A stretch of DNA of 64,000 nucleotides from Coriobacteriaceae bacterium (GTDB lineage Bacteria > Actinomycetota > Coriobacteriia > Coriobacteriales > Coriobacteriaceae). Positions within the stretch are counted from its first letter, which is position 1. Each line of letters begins with the position of its first letter. This document shows, piece after piece, positions 1 to 10,808 of the stretch. The notes below the pieces were generated by a model that saw only the letters and a list, made by a program, of their open reading frames with translations, made no database searches and was not told the DNA's origin. A program made the position numbers and the translations under genes. The stretch is taken from contig CABIWB010000007.1 of NCBI GenBank assembly GCA_902362275.1, positions 1-64,000 of the forward strand, read 5' to 3'.

Positions 1-1370
1 GCGGAGTGGACCGGGCGCGAGGCGACGGGCCCCTCGGCGCCGGCGTAGTAGTCGGCTGTCGACACCGGCACGACCTTCTCACCGTTGCCGTTGGCGGCCT
101 CGAAGACGGCGCGGGCGATGTCCGCCCAGCTCTTCACGGCGCCGGAGCCGGTGCAGTCGTAGGTGCCGTAGGGCGCGTGCGTGCCCAGCACGTGGAAGAT
201 GGCCTCGGCCATGTCGCGCGTGAAGGTCAGGCGGCCCAGCTGGTCGTCCACGACGGTGACCTGCTCGAGCCCGTCCTCGGGGTCGGCGACGCGGTCGGAC
301 AGTCCCCTCATGGTCTTGACGAAGTTGCGGCCCTCGCCGATGACCCAGCTGGAGCGCATGATGTAGTGGCGGGGGCACCCTGCCACGGCGATGTCGCCGG
401 CGGCCTTGGTCTGGCCGTAGACGGACAGCGGGCTGGGGGGCTCCTCCTCGTCGTGCACCTCCGCGGTGCCGTCGAAGACGTAGTCGGAGGACACGTGGAC
501 GAGCGTGATCCCGTGCCCGGCGCAGGTGCGGGCGAGCAGGGCGGGGCCGGTCGCGTTGGCCTTCCAGGCGGTCACGCGGCCCTCGGGGGTCTCAGCCCTG
601 TCGACCGCCGTGTAGGCGCCGCAGTTGATGACGGTGCCGTAGAGCGACCAGTCGTACTGCGAATAGGCGTCCGGGTCGGACATGTCGAAAGTGTCGATGT
701 CGCAGAAGTCGAAGTCCCTGGCCACGCCGCGCCCCTCGGCGAGCGCGCGCACCGCATGGCCCAGCTGGCCGTCGCAGCCGGTGACGAGCGTCCTCTTGGG
801 CGCCATGGGGACGACGTCCTTCAGCATCGGGTGGTTTTTGTCCGCCTCGGAGACGGTGGCCTGGTCCAGCGGGATGGGCCACACGATGGCGAGCTCCGGG
901 TCGGCGAGGTTCACGAAGGTGTACGTCCTCTTGAGCTCCAGCGACCAGTGGGCGTCCACCAAGTAGGTGTAGGCGGTGCCGTCCTCCAGGGCCTGGAAGG
1001 AGTTGCCCACGCCGCGCGGGACGTAGATGGCCTTGCTGGGATCCAGAACGGTCGTGAACACCTTGCCGAAGGTCTCGCTGCCCTCGCGCAGGTCCACCCA
1101 TGCGCCGAAGACCGAGCCGCGGGCGACGGAGATGAACTTGTCCCAGGGCTCGGCGTGGATGCCGCGGGTGACGCCGCGGCTGTCGTTGTAGGAGATGTTG
1201 TTCTGGACGACGCGGAGGTCGGGGATGCCCAGGGCGCACATCTTGGCGCGCTGCCAGTTCTCCTTGAACCAGCCGCGCGAGTCGCCGTGGACGGCGAGGT
1301 CGACGACCTTGAGGCCCTCGATGCCGGTCTCGGCGACGGAGAGGTCCTTCTCGAATGCGATGTCTGCCAT
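1..1370 (-). CDS. rfbC/rfbD: dTDP-4-dehydrorhamnose 3,5-epimerase / dTDP-4-dehydrorhamnose reductase fusion (C-terminus cut by window edge)
   Basis: The product would catalyse the last two steps of dTDP-L-rhamnose synthesis in the cytoplasm. Residues about 12-190 are an RmlC-type cupin epimerase (motif RGIHAEPWDKF with His72, then YTYLVDAHWSLE). From about residue 203 an RmlD-type short-chain reductase follows, with the nucleotide motif GCDGQLG and the catalytic YGQTK (YxxxK). The frame is open to the left edge (456 complete codons seen) and stops just before the family's usual RPxxS end, so perhaps 20-30 residues are missing. The ATG at 1368-1370 has AGGAGC about 9 nt upstream. It follows rfbB on the same strand. 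Such fused RmlC-RmlD proteins are known in actinobacteria. Codon use is very GC-rich, unlike the AT-rich cassette at 2.5-4.1 kb. Confidence 0.9.
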   Translation of the reverse strand, partial: MADIAFEKDLSVAETGIEGLKVVDLAVHGDSRGWFKENWQRAKMCALGIPDLRVVQNNISYNDSRGVTRGIHAEPWDKFISVARGSVFGAWVDLREGSETFGKVFTTVLDPSKAIYVPRGVGNSFQALEDGTAYTYLVDAHWSLELKRTYTFVNLADPELAIVWPIPLDQATVSEADKNHPMLKDVVPMAPKRTLVTGCDGQLGHAVRALAEGRGVARDFDFCDIDTFDMSDPDAYSQYDWSLYGTVINCGAYTAVDRAETPEGRVTAWKANATGPALLARTCAGHGITLVHVSSDYVFDGTAEVHDEEEPPSPLSVYGQTKAAGDIAVAGCPRHYIMRSSWVIGEGRNFVKTMRGLSDRVADPEDGLEQVTVVDDQLGRLTFTRDMAEAIFHVLGTHAPYGTYDCTGSGAVKSWADIARAVFEAANGNGEKVVPVSTADYYAGAEGPVASRPVHS

Positions 1371-1491
1371 GTGGGAAAAGCTCCTATCGAAGAGGTTGGG
1401 AAACGGGGTGCCCGCGCGGGGACGCAGGATCATCCCCATGCCCTGCGGCCCCGCGCGGGCGCCCCGCGGCGCGGTACGCCGGGGTGCGGCC

Positions 1492-2744
<1,253 letters not shown>

Positions 2745-2764
<20 letters not shown>

Positions 2765-3356
2765 CGTCTAACCTCCTAACAAAATCATCCTCACTATGGA
2801 TATAGCCTCTTTCGTATGCCAAACGAAGCTCGAATCCAATATCGGGATTATCGAAACGTTTATAGACATGTTTATGAAGCCAGTTATTAATCTGCCTATC
2901 GTAATACGTATTGTACTGAATCTCCACTGGGTAGTACCCAGGCTTGCGGGTGAAATACACGTGAACGCCCCTGTAGCCATCGTCGACAGACTTGCCACAA
3001 GACATATCAACGACCTTTAGGCATGCCTCCCCGGCCCCAAGGATGTCATCGTAGGAATCAACCATCGAACGAAAGCCAAGCAGGTCATTAAATACTTTTC
3101 GAACTTGGTGATCGGGGTAATAACGATCATATTTGAATGAAATCGACTGAGCACTTTTAATTCGATAGTCGACGGGCAGGTCAGCAAGAACGCCCAGGGA
3201 TGTATACCATTTACGGACACGATTCAATTCATCCAGCAGCTCATCACGATTGAAATAGTGAAGATTCTTCTTAAGCGAAATGCCCAGCTCACTTTTATAG
3301 GAAAGCGCGGAAAGGAGCTCGAGAGACAATCCGTCTCGCCTTAATATAGCTTCCAT
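2745..3356 (-). CDS. RelA/SpoT-type (p)ppGpp synthetase-domain protein, single domain (small alarmone synthetase or toxSAS-like)
   Basis: A 203-residue protein whose middle matches the RelA/SpoT nucleotidyltransferase domain: YRIKSAQSISFKYDR (RxKxxxSIxxK), NDLLGFRSM (the metal-binding D of DxxGxR), DDGYRGVHVYF (GYRxxH) and PVEIQYNT (the ExQ motif), then INNWLHKHVYKR. The key residues of an active synthetase are all present. There is no HD hydrolase, TGS or ACT domain, and the length fits small alarmone synthetases and toxic SAS enzymes. The likely reaction is pyrophosphate transfer from ATP to a guanine or adenine nucleotide, or to tRNA as for some toxSAS. The ATG at 3354-3356 has AGGT just upstream; a GTG two codons earlier is possible. 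It lies in an AT-rich cassette with small unknown genes inside the rfb cluster. Confidence 0.8.
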
Positions 3357-3388
3357 AATCACCTACCAATACGCGACCAGAGCAATGA

Positions 3389-3580
3389 CTAGATTCCCAT
3401 TTTGGCGAACAACTTGTCTATTGCTTTTTGCTTCTCAACTGATAGACGCCCATTGGCCAAACGCTTTGCGAACTTAATCGAGGCGCCTATCGCCAGCCCC
3501 TTATCGTACGCTTCGCACAGGGCCCTCACGCCCTCAACAGAGGTGACCCGGATAGGCGTATTGATACTCGCTGTAGCCAT
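3389..3580 (-). CDS. hypothetical 63-residue protein
   Basis: I do not recognise this protein. It begins MATASINTPIRVTSVEGV, is basic in its second half (FAKRLANGRLSVEKQKAIDKLFAKMG) and probably mostly helical, without signal peptide or Cys. The ATG at 3578-3580 has GGGGAG 8 nt upstream; two earlier in-frame starts lack spacing for this site. It sits 33 bp before the alarmone-synthetase-like gene and 65 bp after the DUF4869 gene, all on the minus strand, so it is probably co-transcribed. Small size and context would suit an antitoxin or an adaptor, but this is inference only. Confidence 0.65.
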   Translation of the reverse strand: MATASINTPIRVTSVEGVRALCEAYDKGLAIGASIKFAKRLANGRLSVEKQKAIDKLFAKMGI

Positions 3581-3645
3581 TAGCATCTCCCCTCTCACCT
3601 GCGCCGGGAAATCTTAACGAGATGCGAATCATTCGTAAGCAGAAC

Positions 3646-4083
3646 CTACAGACACGGGATCGACTCGTGGATTAACTCGGTCATGTTATGAGCGATATTG
3701 CCGCTGTTCACGACTTTGATTTTAAAATCCTCGCGACCAAAGTCCATCACGTGATAGAGGTTGATAACGAGCTTGCGGTCTTTCGCCGTGTCGAGAATCC
3801 ACTTGGCACAGTTATCACCACAGGTCGAAGCATTATAAATATGCTTTCGATCGAACCTCATGAGCAGCAACGTTTTCACGCCGCCAGAAAGCTGGAGAGG
3901 AGAGATGGACCCGAGCACGGGGCTTTCAATGACGTTTTCGGAGACAACATCCGATCGGTCGACATCTTTAATTATCGAGACTGCATAGGGATCCGTAATC
4001 CAAGAAGACCGGTAAGAGTTTTTGAAGTATGTCGCTGTGTTGTAAATCGCTTCTGGCATATCGCCAAAGTAGACGCTTAACAC
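3646..4083 (-). CDS. DUF4869-type protein, function unknown
   Basis: A 145-residue protein paralogous to the one at 31873-32322. Shared motifs are FGDM/YGDM at the N-terminus, IYNT, KTLLLM, the core IYNASxCGDNCAxWIL, and INLYHxMDFG. The CGDNC pair of cysteines and the invariant N, D and H residues suggest a small enzyme or metal-binding fold, but the family role is unknown to me. The GTG at 4083 is chosen because AGGAG lies 5 nt upstream and the paralogue starts at the same point (GTG-Leu). It is the first gene of the AT-rich cassette, 49 bp downstream of the terminator after rfbA, so it should have its own promoter. Confidence 0.8.
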   Translation of the reverse strand: MLSVYFGDMPEAIYNTATYFKNSYRSSWITDPYAVSIIKDVDRSDVVSENVIESPVLGSISPLQLSGGVKTLLLMRFDRKHIYNASTCGDNCAKWILDTAKDRKLVINLYHVMDFGREDFKIKVVNSGNIAHNMTELIHESIPCL

Positions 4084-4131
4084 ATCCACTCCTAATCATA
4101 TTGTCTTTATGATCAACGTAATCATAACGAA

Positions 4132-4159
4132 AGGGGCCACCAGATAAACGGTGGCCCCT
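4132..4159 (-). terminator. rho-independent terminator of rfbA
   Basis: Perfect inverted repeat AGGGGCCACC / GGTGGCCCCT with an 8-nt loop, 20 bp after the rfbA stop on the same strand, followed by a short T-containing tract (TTTCGTTAT). It separates rfbA from the DUF4869 cassette. Confidence 0.75.
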
Positions 4160-4178
4160 AAAAGAAAACAAGCTGGCG

Positions 4179-5078
4179 CTAGTACTCGCGCGGGCTGTTG
4201 ACGATCTCGCCGGCGGCGACCTTCTTCAGGTGCTGGCCGTAGACCGACTTGCCGTAGGCCTTCGCGGCCTGCCTGAGCCCCTCGGTCGTGATCCAGCCGT
4301 TCTCCCAGGCGATCTCCTCGGGGACCGAGACCGGCAGGTCCTGGGAGTGCTCCACGGCGCGGACGAACTCCGCGGCCTCGTGCAGGCTCTCCATGGTGCC
4401 GGTGTCGAGCCACGCGTAGCCGCGGCCCAGGGTGACGACCGACAGCGTCCCCTCCTCCAGGTACATCTGGTTGAGCGTGGTGATCTCCAGCTCGCCGCGC
4501 GCGGACGGCTTAACCTCGTGCGCCTTGGCGGCGACGTCGCCCGGGTAGAAGTACAGGCCGGTGACGGCGTAGGAGCTCTTGGGCTCGGCGGGCTTCTCCT
4601 CGATGGAGACGGCACGGCCCTCGCGGTCGAACTCCACGACGCCGAAGCGCTCGGGGTCGTCCACGTGGTAGCCGAAGACCGTGGCGCGGCCCGACTCGGC
4701 GTTCTGGACGGCGCGCGTCAGGTGGCGCGACAGGCCGTTGCCGTAGAAGATGTTGTCGCCGAGCACCAGTGCGCACGGCTCGCCGGCGATGAACTCCTCG
4801 CCGATGGTGAAGGCCTGGGCCAGGCCGTCGGGGCTGGGCTGCTCGGCGTAGGACAGGTTCACGCCGTAGCGCGAGCCGTCCCCGAGCAGGCGCTCGAAGT
4901 TGGACAGGTCAGTCGGCGTGGAGATGACCAGGATGTCGCGGATGCCCGCCAGCATGAGGGTGGACAGCGGGTAGTAGATCATGGGCTTGTCGTAGACCGG
5001 CAGCAGCTGCTTGGAGGTCACGAGCGTGAGCGGGTACAGGCGGGTGCCGGACCCGCCGGCGAGGATGATGCCTTTCAT
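4179..5078 (-). CDS. rfbA: glucose-1-phosphate thymidylyltransferase
   Basis: This 299-residue enzyme joins glucose-1-phosphate and dTTP to give dTDP-glucose, the first step of dTDP-rhamnose synthesis. It opens with [18 protein letters not shown], the nucleotide-binding GGxGTR signature, followed by [16 protein letters not shown] and [16 protein letters not shown] motifs (here [13 protein letters not shown]), and ends [13 protein letters not shown], all as in RmlA. The ATG at 5076-5078 has GAGAGGA 5-7 nt upstream; an upstream in-frame start adds seven unlikely residues. It is GC-rich and is the first of the rfb genes, terminated at 4132-4159. Confidence 0.96.
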   Translation of the reverse strand: MKGIILAGGSGTRLYPLTLVTSKQLLPVYDKPMIYYPLSTLMLAGIRDILVISTPTDLSNFERLLGDGSRYGVNLSYAEQPSPDGLAQAFTIGEEFIAGEPCALVLGDNIFYGNGLSRHLTRAVQNAESGRATVFGYHVDDPERFGVVEFDREGRAVSIEEKPAEPKSSYAVTGLYFYPGDVAAKAHEVKPSARGELEITTLNQMYLEEGTLSVVTLGRGYAWLDTGTMESLHEAAEFVRAVEHSQDLPVSVPEEIAWENGWITTEGLRQAAKAYGKSVYGQHLKKVAAGEIVNSPREY

Positions 5079-5142
5079 AAAAATCCTCTCGATTGACAAT
5101 CGTTGAGCAAAAGCCGCTGTTTACAGAAGCATAGCTAATAAA

Positions 5143-5148
5143 ATTATA
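5143..5148 (-). promoter_or_regulatory. candidate -10 box for rfbA
   Basis: On the minus strand this reads TATAAT, 65 bp before the rfbA ATG, in an AT-rich stretch. No convincing -35 hexamer is seen at 17 bp, so the call is weak. Confidence 0.3.
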
Positions 5149-5234
5149 CGCACCGTCGGCAACCTCCCCGTCTTCTTATTTAAATCGGACAGCAGAAACA
5201 CGCAACTCTTTCTGCATTTCTAGCGAGGCAACAA

Positions 5235-7706
5235 ATGAAAAAGTACAATGGGCAGTGTCCAACAAACGAAAGGCAGACAATGCGAGTCGAAACAACCGGA
5301 GTATGCAGAGGAAACTGGAAAATCTACCAGCAGCTTAAGATTGAAGGCATCCATAAAGGCTCCAGCGTAACAGCCCAAGCGGCTACAAACGACAACCGCT
5401 GCTTACCTTTATCCCTCCTAAAATTCCGGGACAATGGTTGTGACTCGAACTCATACGTCCTTGTACTCCCCGATCCCGATGCCCGCACCATCAAAATTGA
5501 GTTTTGCGAAATCGGCCAAGACGGTCGTACCCTGAGCAGCGACTCCCTTTCGCTCAATTGCAAGAATATCAAATGGGAGTCTCGCCTTAACTACAAAATT
5601 AAACCTGACATGTGCAGTAAACTACGAAACTATGATGACGTTTCAGAGTTTGACATGGCAACGATTGATTTCTGGCAGTGCATCGAAGATTCAAGCGACT
5701 ACATCCTTAGGTGCACGGTGAGAACGCCGTATCGTAGCGACTCCCAAATCAAACTTCGCTGCCTCGATCGAACCCTCAATGAAGTTGATTTGAGCATCGT
5801 CAATTTCGGTTCGAATGTAACAAGCGTTGGATTTACGTCTGAGAAAAAGCAACTTGAAACGCAGCTCTCGGTTCGTATGCCAAAGGCGTTCGATCGTTAT
5901 TATTTTGTTATTGACGATCTTAATCACCCCTCATTCAGTGCATTCGACTGCTTAACACCCGATAAGTTAGGCTTGCTTCTTGAGGAGACCAACTTTCTCT
6001 TTACCCATGCGCAGTTCGACCCTGAATACCCAGAATGGTTCACGGAACATAAGGCGACTATCGGCGCTCTGGAGAAGCAGAGAAAAATCATCTTCAACAG
6101 CGCTCCGAAGTTCAGCATCATTGTCCCTCTTTACAACACACCCATTTCGTTCTTTAACGATATGGCCGAATCCGTAAAAAACCAGTCTTATGCAAACTGG
6201 GAGCTCATCCTAGTTAATGCAAGTCCTGACAATCAGGAACTAAAGGCACGTGTTGAGCAGGAGACGGCCCACGACAACAGAATTAAATCAATTAACCTTA
6301 CCGAGAATAAGGGCATTTCCGAAAATACAAACGCCGGCATTGCCATCGCTTCGGGTGATTTCGTTAGCTTCTTTGACCATGACGATATTCTTGAACCAGA
6401 CTTGTTGTTCTCATATGCCGAGGCAATTGAAAACGATGATAACGTCGATCTTCTTTATTGCGACGAAGACAAACTCATGCTCGATGGAAAGCTAGCGCAG
6501 CCGTTCTTTAAACCGGATTTCAATATCGATTTGCTCAGAAATAACAACTATATCTGCCACATGCTTACCATCCGTAAGTCCCTGCTTGACACTCTAGAAC
6601 CGAACACGAAGGAGTTCGATGGAGCTCAGGATCACAATCTGACTCTCCGTGCCGTGGAAAAGGCAAGGAAGATCCATCATGTTGCAAGGGTTCTATATCA
6701 CTGGCGCCTAAGCGAGACATCGACTGCGGCAAATGCCGATAGCAAGCCGTATGCCACTATCGCAGGTATCAAAGCGGTCCAGAGTCATTTGGACAGGCTT
6801 GGGCTCAATGCGAAGGTCGAACAAGCGCGTCGTCCCTTTACATATAAAGTAACCTACGCTGTGCCAGATTCCCATCCACTCGTATCAATTATCATCCCAA
6901 CTAAAGACCACGCCGACATTCTGGACAACTGCATTAAATCAATTGTTGAGAAATCAACGTACGACAATTACGAGCTTGTCATAATTGAAAACAACAGCAC
7001 AGAAAAGGCGACGTTCGATTATTACGATAAGTTGCAAGCAAAATATCCTGATATCGTTCGTCTTGTAACTTGGGAGCACGAATTCAATTTCTCCAAGCTC
7101 ATGAACTTTGGCGTTGCTCACGCCAAAGGTAACTATCTCTTGCTGTTGAATAACGATACTGAGGTAATTACGCCCAATTGGATTGAGACCATGCTTGGCA
7201 TCTGCGCACGTGAGGATGTTGGCGCAGTTGGTGCAAAACTCTACTATCCCGACAACACTATTCAGCACGCTGGCTTATGCGTCACTGGTGGCGTGGCAGG
7301 ACATCTTTGCCAAAGCATGCCAAAGGATAACTGGGGCTACTTTGCACTCAACGATGCGCAGCAAGACTTCAGCGCCGTCACTGCAGCTTGCATAATGACC
7401 AAGCGTAGCGAATATGAGAAAGTCGGAGGTTTCACGGAAGAGCTTCAAGTTGCATTTAATGATGTTGACTTTTGCTTAAAGCTACGCGAGATCAACGACC
7501 TGATCGTATACACACCCGAAGTCGAGCTCTATCACTACGAGTCGATTTCTAGAGGCGTTGAAAACAATACGGAGAAGCAGATTCGCTTCCACAAAGAGGT
7601 CGCGTACATGAATTATCGATGGGCTAAGTATTACGTCAAAGGCGATCCTTATATGAATCCAAACTTCACCGTCGGGGAACCCGCGAATCGTTATTATCAT
7701 TTATAG
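5235..7706 (+). CDS. two-domain family 2 glycosyltransferase (surface polysaccharide)
   Basis: An 823-residue cytoplasmic protein with an N-terminal domain of about 290 residues of unknown fold and two GT-A (GT2) domains. The first begins near residue 291 (FSIIVPLYNTP) with FFDHDDILEPD near 380; the second begins near 545 (LVSIIIPTKDH) with LLLLNNDTEVI near 637 and NDVDFCLKLRE near 742. It is paralogous over its whole length to the protein at 33296-35782. Family members add rhamnose or other sugars to O-antigen or rhamnan-type polymers; the acceptor here is unknown. Alignment with the paralogue suggests that the true start may be the ATG at 5280 (MRVETTG) rather than 5235; neither ribosome site is strong. 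Codon use is AT-rich, unlike the paralogue. Confidence 0.88.
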   Translation: MKKYNGQCPTNERQTMRVETTGVCRGNWKIYQQLKIEGIHKGSSVTAQAATNDNRCLPLSLLKFRDNGCDSNSYVLVLPDPDARTIKIEFCEIGQDGRTLSSDSLSLNCKNIKWESRLNYKIKPDMCSKLRNYDDVSEFDMATIDFWQCIEDSSDYILRCTVRTPYRSDSQIKLRCLDRTLNEVDLSIVNFGSNVTSVGFTSEKKQLETQLSVRMPKAFDRYYFVIDDLNHPSFSAFDCLTPDKLGLLLEETNFLFTHAQFDPEYPEWFTEHKATIGALEKQRKIIFNSAPKFSIIVPLYNTPISFFNDMAESVKNQSYANWELILVNASPDNQELKARVEQETAHDNRIKSINLTENKGISENTNAGIAIASGDFVSFFDHDDILEPDLLFSYAEAIENDDNVDLLYCDEDKLMLDGKLAQPFFKPDFNIDLLRNNNYICHMLTIRKSLLDTLEPNTKEFDGAQDHNLTLRAVEKARKIHHVARVLYHWRLSETSTAANADSKPYATIAGIKAVQSHLDRLGLNAKVEQARRPFTYKVTYAVPDSHPLVSIIIPTKDHADILDNCIKSIVEKSTYDNYELVIIENNSTEKATFDYYDKLQAKYPDIVRLVTWEHEFNFSKLMNFGVAHAKGNYLLLLNNDTEVITPNWIETMLGICAREDVGAVGAKLYYPDNTIQHAGLCVTGGVAGHLCQSMPKDNWGYFALNDAQQDFSAVTAACIMTKRSEYEKVGGFTEELQVAFNDVDFCLKLREINDLIVYTPEVELYHYESISRGVENNTEKQIRFHKEVAYMNYRWAKYYVKGDPYMNPNFTVGEPANRYYHL

Positions 7707-7708
7707 AT

Positions 7709-7726
7709 AATGAGTATTTACTCATT
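7709..7726. repeat. 8-bp inverted repeat just after the glycosyltransferase stop
   Basis: AATGAGTA-TT-TACTCATT starts 3 nt after the stop codon. It could form a small hairpin that ends or protects the transcript, but there is no T-run. Confidence 0.4.
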
Positions 7727-7773
7727 TGGGCGCTGTTGAATATCGCGAAACTGCGCCGTCGATATCGCGCTTG

Positions 7774-7810
7774 GGCACCGGGCCCGGCATGGGCTCCGGT
7801 GCCGTTTTGC
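7774..7810 (+). terminator. GC-rich hairpin, possible terminator, in the 7707-7993 gap
   Basis: GGCACCGG and CCGGTGCC enclose a second short pairing (CCC/GGG) and are followed by GTTTTGC. The hairpin lies in a GC-rich patch (about 7730-7930) flanked by AT-rich sequence. I see no gene in this gap; the patch may be a scar of older DNA. Confidence 0.4.
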
Positions 7811-7993
7811 TACCTGCGGTCCGCCCCGCGGCACGGCCTCATGTTGGCCTCTCGCATGCCAACCCAGCGCTCGGTCAAAGTCTCTGCTTGGCTTGGAAAT
7901 GCATAGCTTTCGGGGACCCTGCGGCGTCCGAATCATCGCCTATTATCTAAACTGTTAGATAGAAGAAAAAACCCGAGAGCATTACGCAAAGGC

Positions 7994-9532
7994 CTACACG
8001 CAGGATGCAATACTAATAAAACGAATAAGATATAAACAATTCATCACGCACATGCCAAAAGAGACGACAGAAAGCGAAGATGAGTTGAATTTAAACAAGC
8101 GCGTTCTCGACCCAAACAACAAAGCTGGTAGAACAGGAAGAAAATATCGTCCTTGAACACCCTGTATTACATTCTCGTAATTGAACGTCCAGCCCAACCA
8201 CATAGATACAATGGAACCAAGGGCAGCCAAAGCAAAAGCGATAATAAACAGAATGGAACAAATGGGGCTGAGAAAAGAGGGCTCATCTTCGGAATCCAAA
8301 CAACAAATAAACCCAAACAACAAATAAGGAATCATAAAAAAGGCTGGAAACTGCAAGTTTTTCTGGAACCATCCAAGCGAATAACCTAAGGTGGATCCCC
8401 AATAGAAATCTCCTAGGGAATCTAATGTCCTAAAAAAGACCTCGAAGCTATTCTTTGGATGCATGATGATGTCACTGAGCGTATAAAACCGCCCGATCTC
8501 TTGGCCACGAGAGGCATCTGAAGACTGAGACACCAATGTACTCATTGATGCTATGCGCAGCACTAGAACGGAGGCTATAACAGCAAAGATCAGTATGCAC
8601 TTACCGATACGTCCGACTTTCACATCTTGGAACTGCGAAAGGGGCACAAGCAAACCAAGTAATATCAGCCCAGAATAAACAACCTTACACGGAGCCAAAA
8701 ACGCCGAAATAATTAAATAAATGACGATTTCTTTACAACCTATTGATTTCTGCTCTCCAAAAAAACCGCGCATTAGACAAGCGAATACTAAAAGCGAGTA
8801 CGCAATAATTCCTGAATCATAAGAGTATGAAGCAGCCAAGTGAAGCGTCATAGGCAGAAGCGAAACAAAAACAATAACCGATTTGCCCTTAGGTGCAATC
8901 CTGTATGCCTGAAACGCACAAAAGCAAAAAACCAGAGCCGAACCAATGCGCCCCATATAGAACACAGGATAGGCACCAAGTCCGAAAAACAGACCGATTT
9001 GCAGCCCAACGATAGATCCTATTTTCGCAGAAACGTTCTCACTACTGACGCTAAATGAGAACTCATTGAATGGAGTCCACTTCCCATTCTCAAACAGAGC
9101 AAAATTCTGAATAATCGAATCAAATGAAGAGGAGTCAATGGCGTTACTCTGGCGACCCTTATAAAGGGAAAGATCGATATCCCGTACTAGAAAACCACCA
9201 TCATTTGTCACATGTGCATTGAATGGAAGACTATCAACCATCCAATAAGTTGAAAAATAATGATGGCCTTCATCCGGAACCGTAAACGGAGGAAAGATAA
9301 AGATAAAAATAATTAGAAATGCTATAAGCAGCGCCAAGAATACCCATTCACTTTTAAGACGATCGTATACCTTAGCATATGCAGCGCAAAGGCCAAGAAT
9401 TAGAATCAACGAGATGGTAATTGTAAGCAGTACAAGTAATCTCGGATTATTTAGATACCAATAGACTGAATAGAATGCGAAAAAAACGGCAAACAAAACA
9501 AATATAGGCTTACATCTTATGGAACTTGTCAT
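7994..9532 (-). CDS. DUF2142 family polytopic membrane protein
   Basis: A 512-residue protein with about a dozen hydrophobic segments. The loop after the second or third segment carries FPPFTVPDEGHHYFSTYW, the hallmark PPxxxPDExxH motif of DUF2142 proteins, which are GT-C-like membrane proteins common in polysaccharide loci; the Asp-Glu pair is the probable active site. It may transfer sugars from polyprenyl-phosphate donors, such as the one made by the GT2 at 11165-11911. The ATG at 9530-9532 has AAGGA 5-6 nt upstream; an earlier in-frame start lacks one. It is strongly AT-rich. Confidence 0.82.
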   Translation of the reverse strand: MTSSIRCKPIFVLFAVFFAFYSVYWYLNNPRLLVLLTITISLILILGLCAAYAKVYDRLKSEWVFLALLIAFLIIFIFIFPPFTVPDEGHHYFSTYWMVDSLPFNAHVTNDGGFLVRDIDLSLYKGRQSNAIDSSSFDSIIQNFALFENGKWTPFNEFSFSVSSENVSAKIGSIVGLQIGLFFGLGAYPVFYMGRIGSALVFCFCAFQAYRIAPKGKSVIVFVSLLPMTLHLAASYSYDSGIIAYSLLVFACLMRGFFGEQKSIGCKEIVIYLIISAFLAPCKVVYSGLILLGLLVPLSQFQDVKVGRIGKCILIFAVIASVLVLRIASMSTLVSQSSDASRGQEIGRFYTLSDIIMHPKNSFEVFFRTLDSLGDFYWGSTLGYSLGWFQKNLQFPAFFMIPYLLFGFICCLDSEDEPSFLSPICSILFIIAFALAALGSIVSMWLGWTFNYENVIQGVQGRYFLPVLPALLFGSRTRLFKFNSSSLSVVSFGMCVMNCLYLIRFISIASCV

Positions 9533-9697
9533 AAAAATCCTTATAATCGAGAAACTAATAGAACGCAATTAAAAACACTAGTATCAGTATACTAGCAAGC
9601 ACATTGGCATCCAAAAAGAAAGGCGGAATTCAATCTCATGGATCGCGTCGAAAATGTTGGTGCAAGGGTGACCCCCTAGTGCCCGTTTAACGAAAAA

Positions 9698-9759
9698 CGG
9701 CCTTCGTCCCGGAACCAGAAATCACCACAACAACAGGTTCCGGGAAAGGACGAAGGCCG
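9698..9759. repeat. inverted repeat at the IS left end
   Basis: CGGCCTTCGTCC-CGGAACC at 9698-9716 pairs with GGTTCCG-GGAAA-GGACGAAGGCCG at 9736-9759, with a small bulge. It lies between the IS end and the transposase start and could shield the transposase from outside transcription. Confidence 0.7.
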
Positions 9760-9770
9760 CTGTGTAAATC

Positions 9771-10265
9771 TTGTCAGACCCGGCGCCGGACATACTCGCC
9801 ATGCCCCGTTTCAGCGACGGCGCCATCGACATGCGGGAGCTGCTCCCCAGACTCGCCAAACAGGTCGTGAACGCCGCGATGGACGCCGAGGCCGACCAGC
9901 TGAGCGGTGGCGGGGCGAACAGCCGAAACGGCTACCGCGAGAGGTCGCTCGCACCTGCGCCGGCACGCTGACGCTGCGCATCCCGAAGCTCCGCTCCGGC
10001 AGCTTCTTCCCGGACGACGTGATCGAGCGCCACCGGCGCGTGGACCGCGCCCTCGTTGCCGCCGTCGCCGAGATGTACGCCACCGGCACGAGCACCCGCA
10101 AGGTGCAGAGGGTAGCCGAGAAGATAGGCGTCTCCAGGCTCTCGAAGGACCAGGTGAGCGCCATCGCCTCGAGCCTGGACCAGGCATCGAGGATCTGTAC
10201 GGAAGGCCGCTCGAGGGCTCGCCAGTGCCCTACGTCTGGCTCGACGCGACCTACGTCAAGGAGCC
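9771..10265 (+). pseudogene. IS256-type transposase remnant, frameshifted and truncated
   Basis: Pieces in three frames join into one transposase start: MRELLPRLAKQVVNAAMDAE and NSRNGYRERS in the first frame, GTLTLRIPKLRSGSFFPDDV through VAEKIGVSRLSKDQVSAIAS in the second, then EDLYGRPLEGSPVPYVWLDA in the third. Frameshifts fall near 9945 and 10180. The last piece is the start of the catalytic domain (first Asp of the DDE triad in WLDATY); the remaining 60% is missing. Confidence 0.8.
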
Positions 10266-10808
10266 CACTCTTCTTCGAGATTGTTTTCCGCAAGATAGCC
10301 AAAGCAATATCATTCCAAAGGCGTATTTAAAACCCAGCCCCACTGGGGCATAGCGGTAGTGTGGTAGTAGTTCAGCCACCAGGCCAGTGATATCGTCCTA
10401 ATAAATTTAACGGGTTAAAGGGCTGGCAAAAACCGATACATCATCTGCATTATGCATTACAAAATGATGCGTAACTACACACGCATCGAAATTAACCTAA
10501 ATGGCTCGATAATGGAATTACGCTCTTTTGTAATGGAGTCCTCCGGCTGATTCTATTATCTGTTCTACATTATTAATACAAAACTATTCGACCACGACAT
10601 AACAGCTGAAACAACATTGCAGCCGGAGCAGGGATATCGCCTCCATTGACAAGCAAATGGCAACCCGCGATGAGAATCATCGGATTTGGTACCGATCCAG
10701 ACCTCAGCAAAGGGTATAAGCAACGTTTGTATAAGGCAGATTTCCACTTTCCTCAACTAGCAACATTGAAGAACTAAAAGTAAACTGAATCAAATAATTG
10801 TATCAAGC
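10266..10808. other. gene-poor AT-rich stretch with decayed coding traces
   Basis: No intact gene is seen. On the plus strand about 10600-10776 stays open and ends ...MRIIGFGTDPDLSKGYKQRL... with a stop at 10776; it resembles the C-terminal end of a lost protein that I cannot identify. The stretch directly follows the truncated IS, so it is probably a deletion scar. Confidence 0.4.

Larger units (their letters stand above)
9660..10265 (+). mobile_element. truncated IS256-type insertion sequence
   Basis: A GC-rich island in AT-rich surroundings holding the left end and the first ~165 codons of an IS256/Mutator-type transposase. The left part has a long inverted repeat (9698-9759). Homology stops abruptly near 10265 and the right end is absent, so the element cannot move by itself. 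Confidence 0.75.

Noticed and set aside
7718..7950. Coding potential in the gap after the first two-domain glycosyltransferase
   Set aside because: The open frames on both strands have no ribosome site or recognisable motif.
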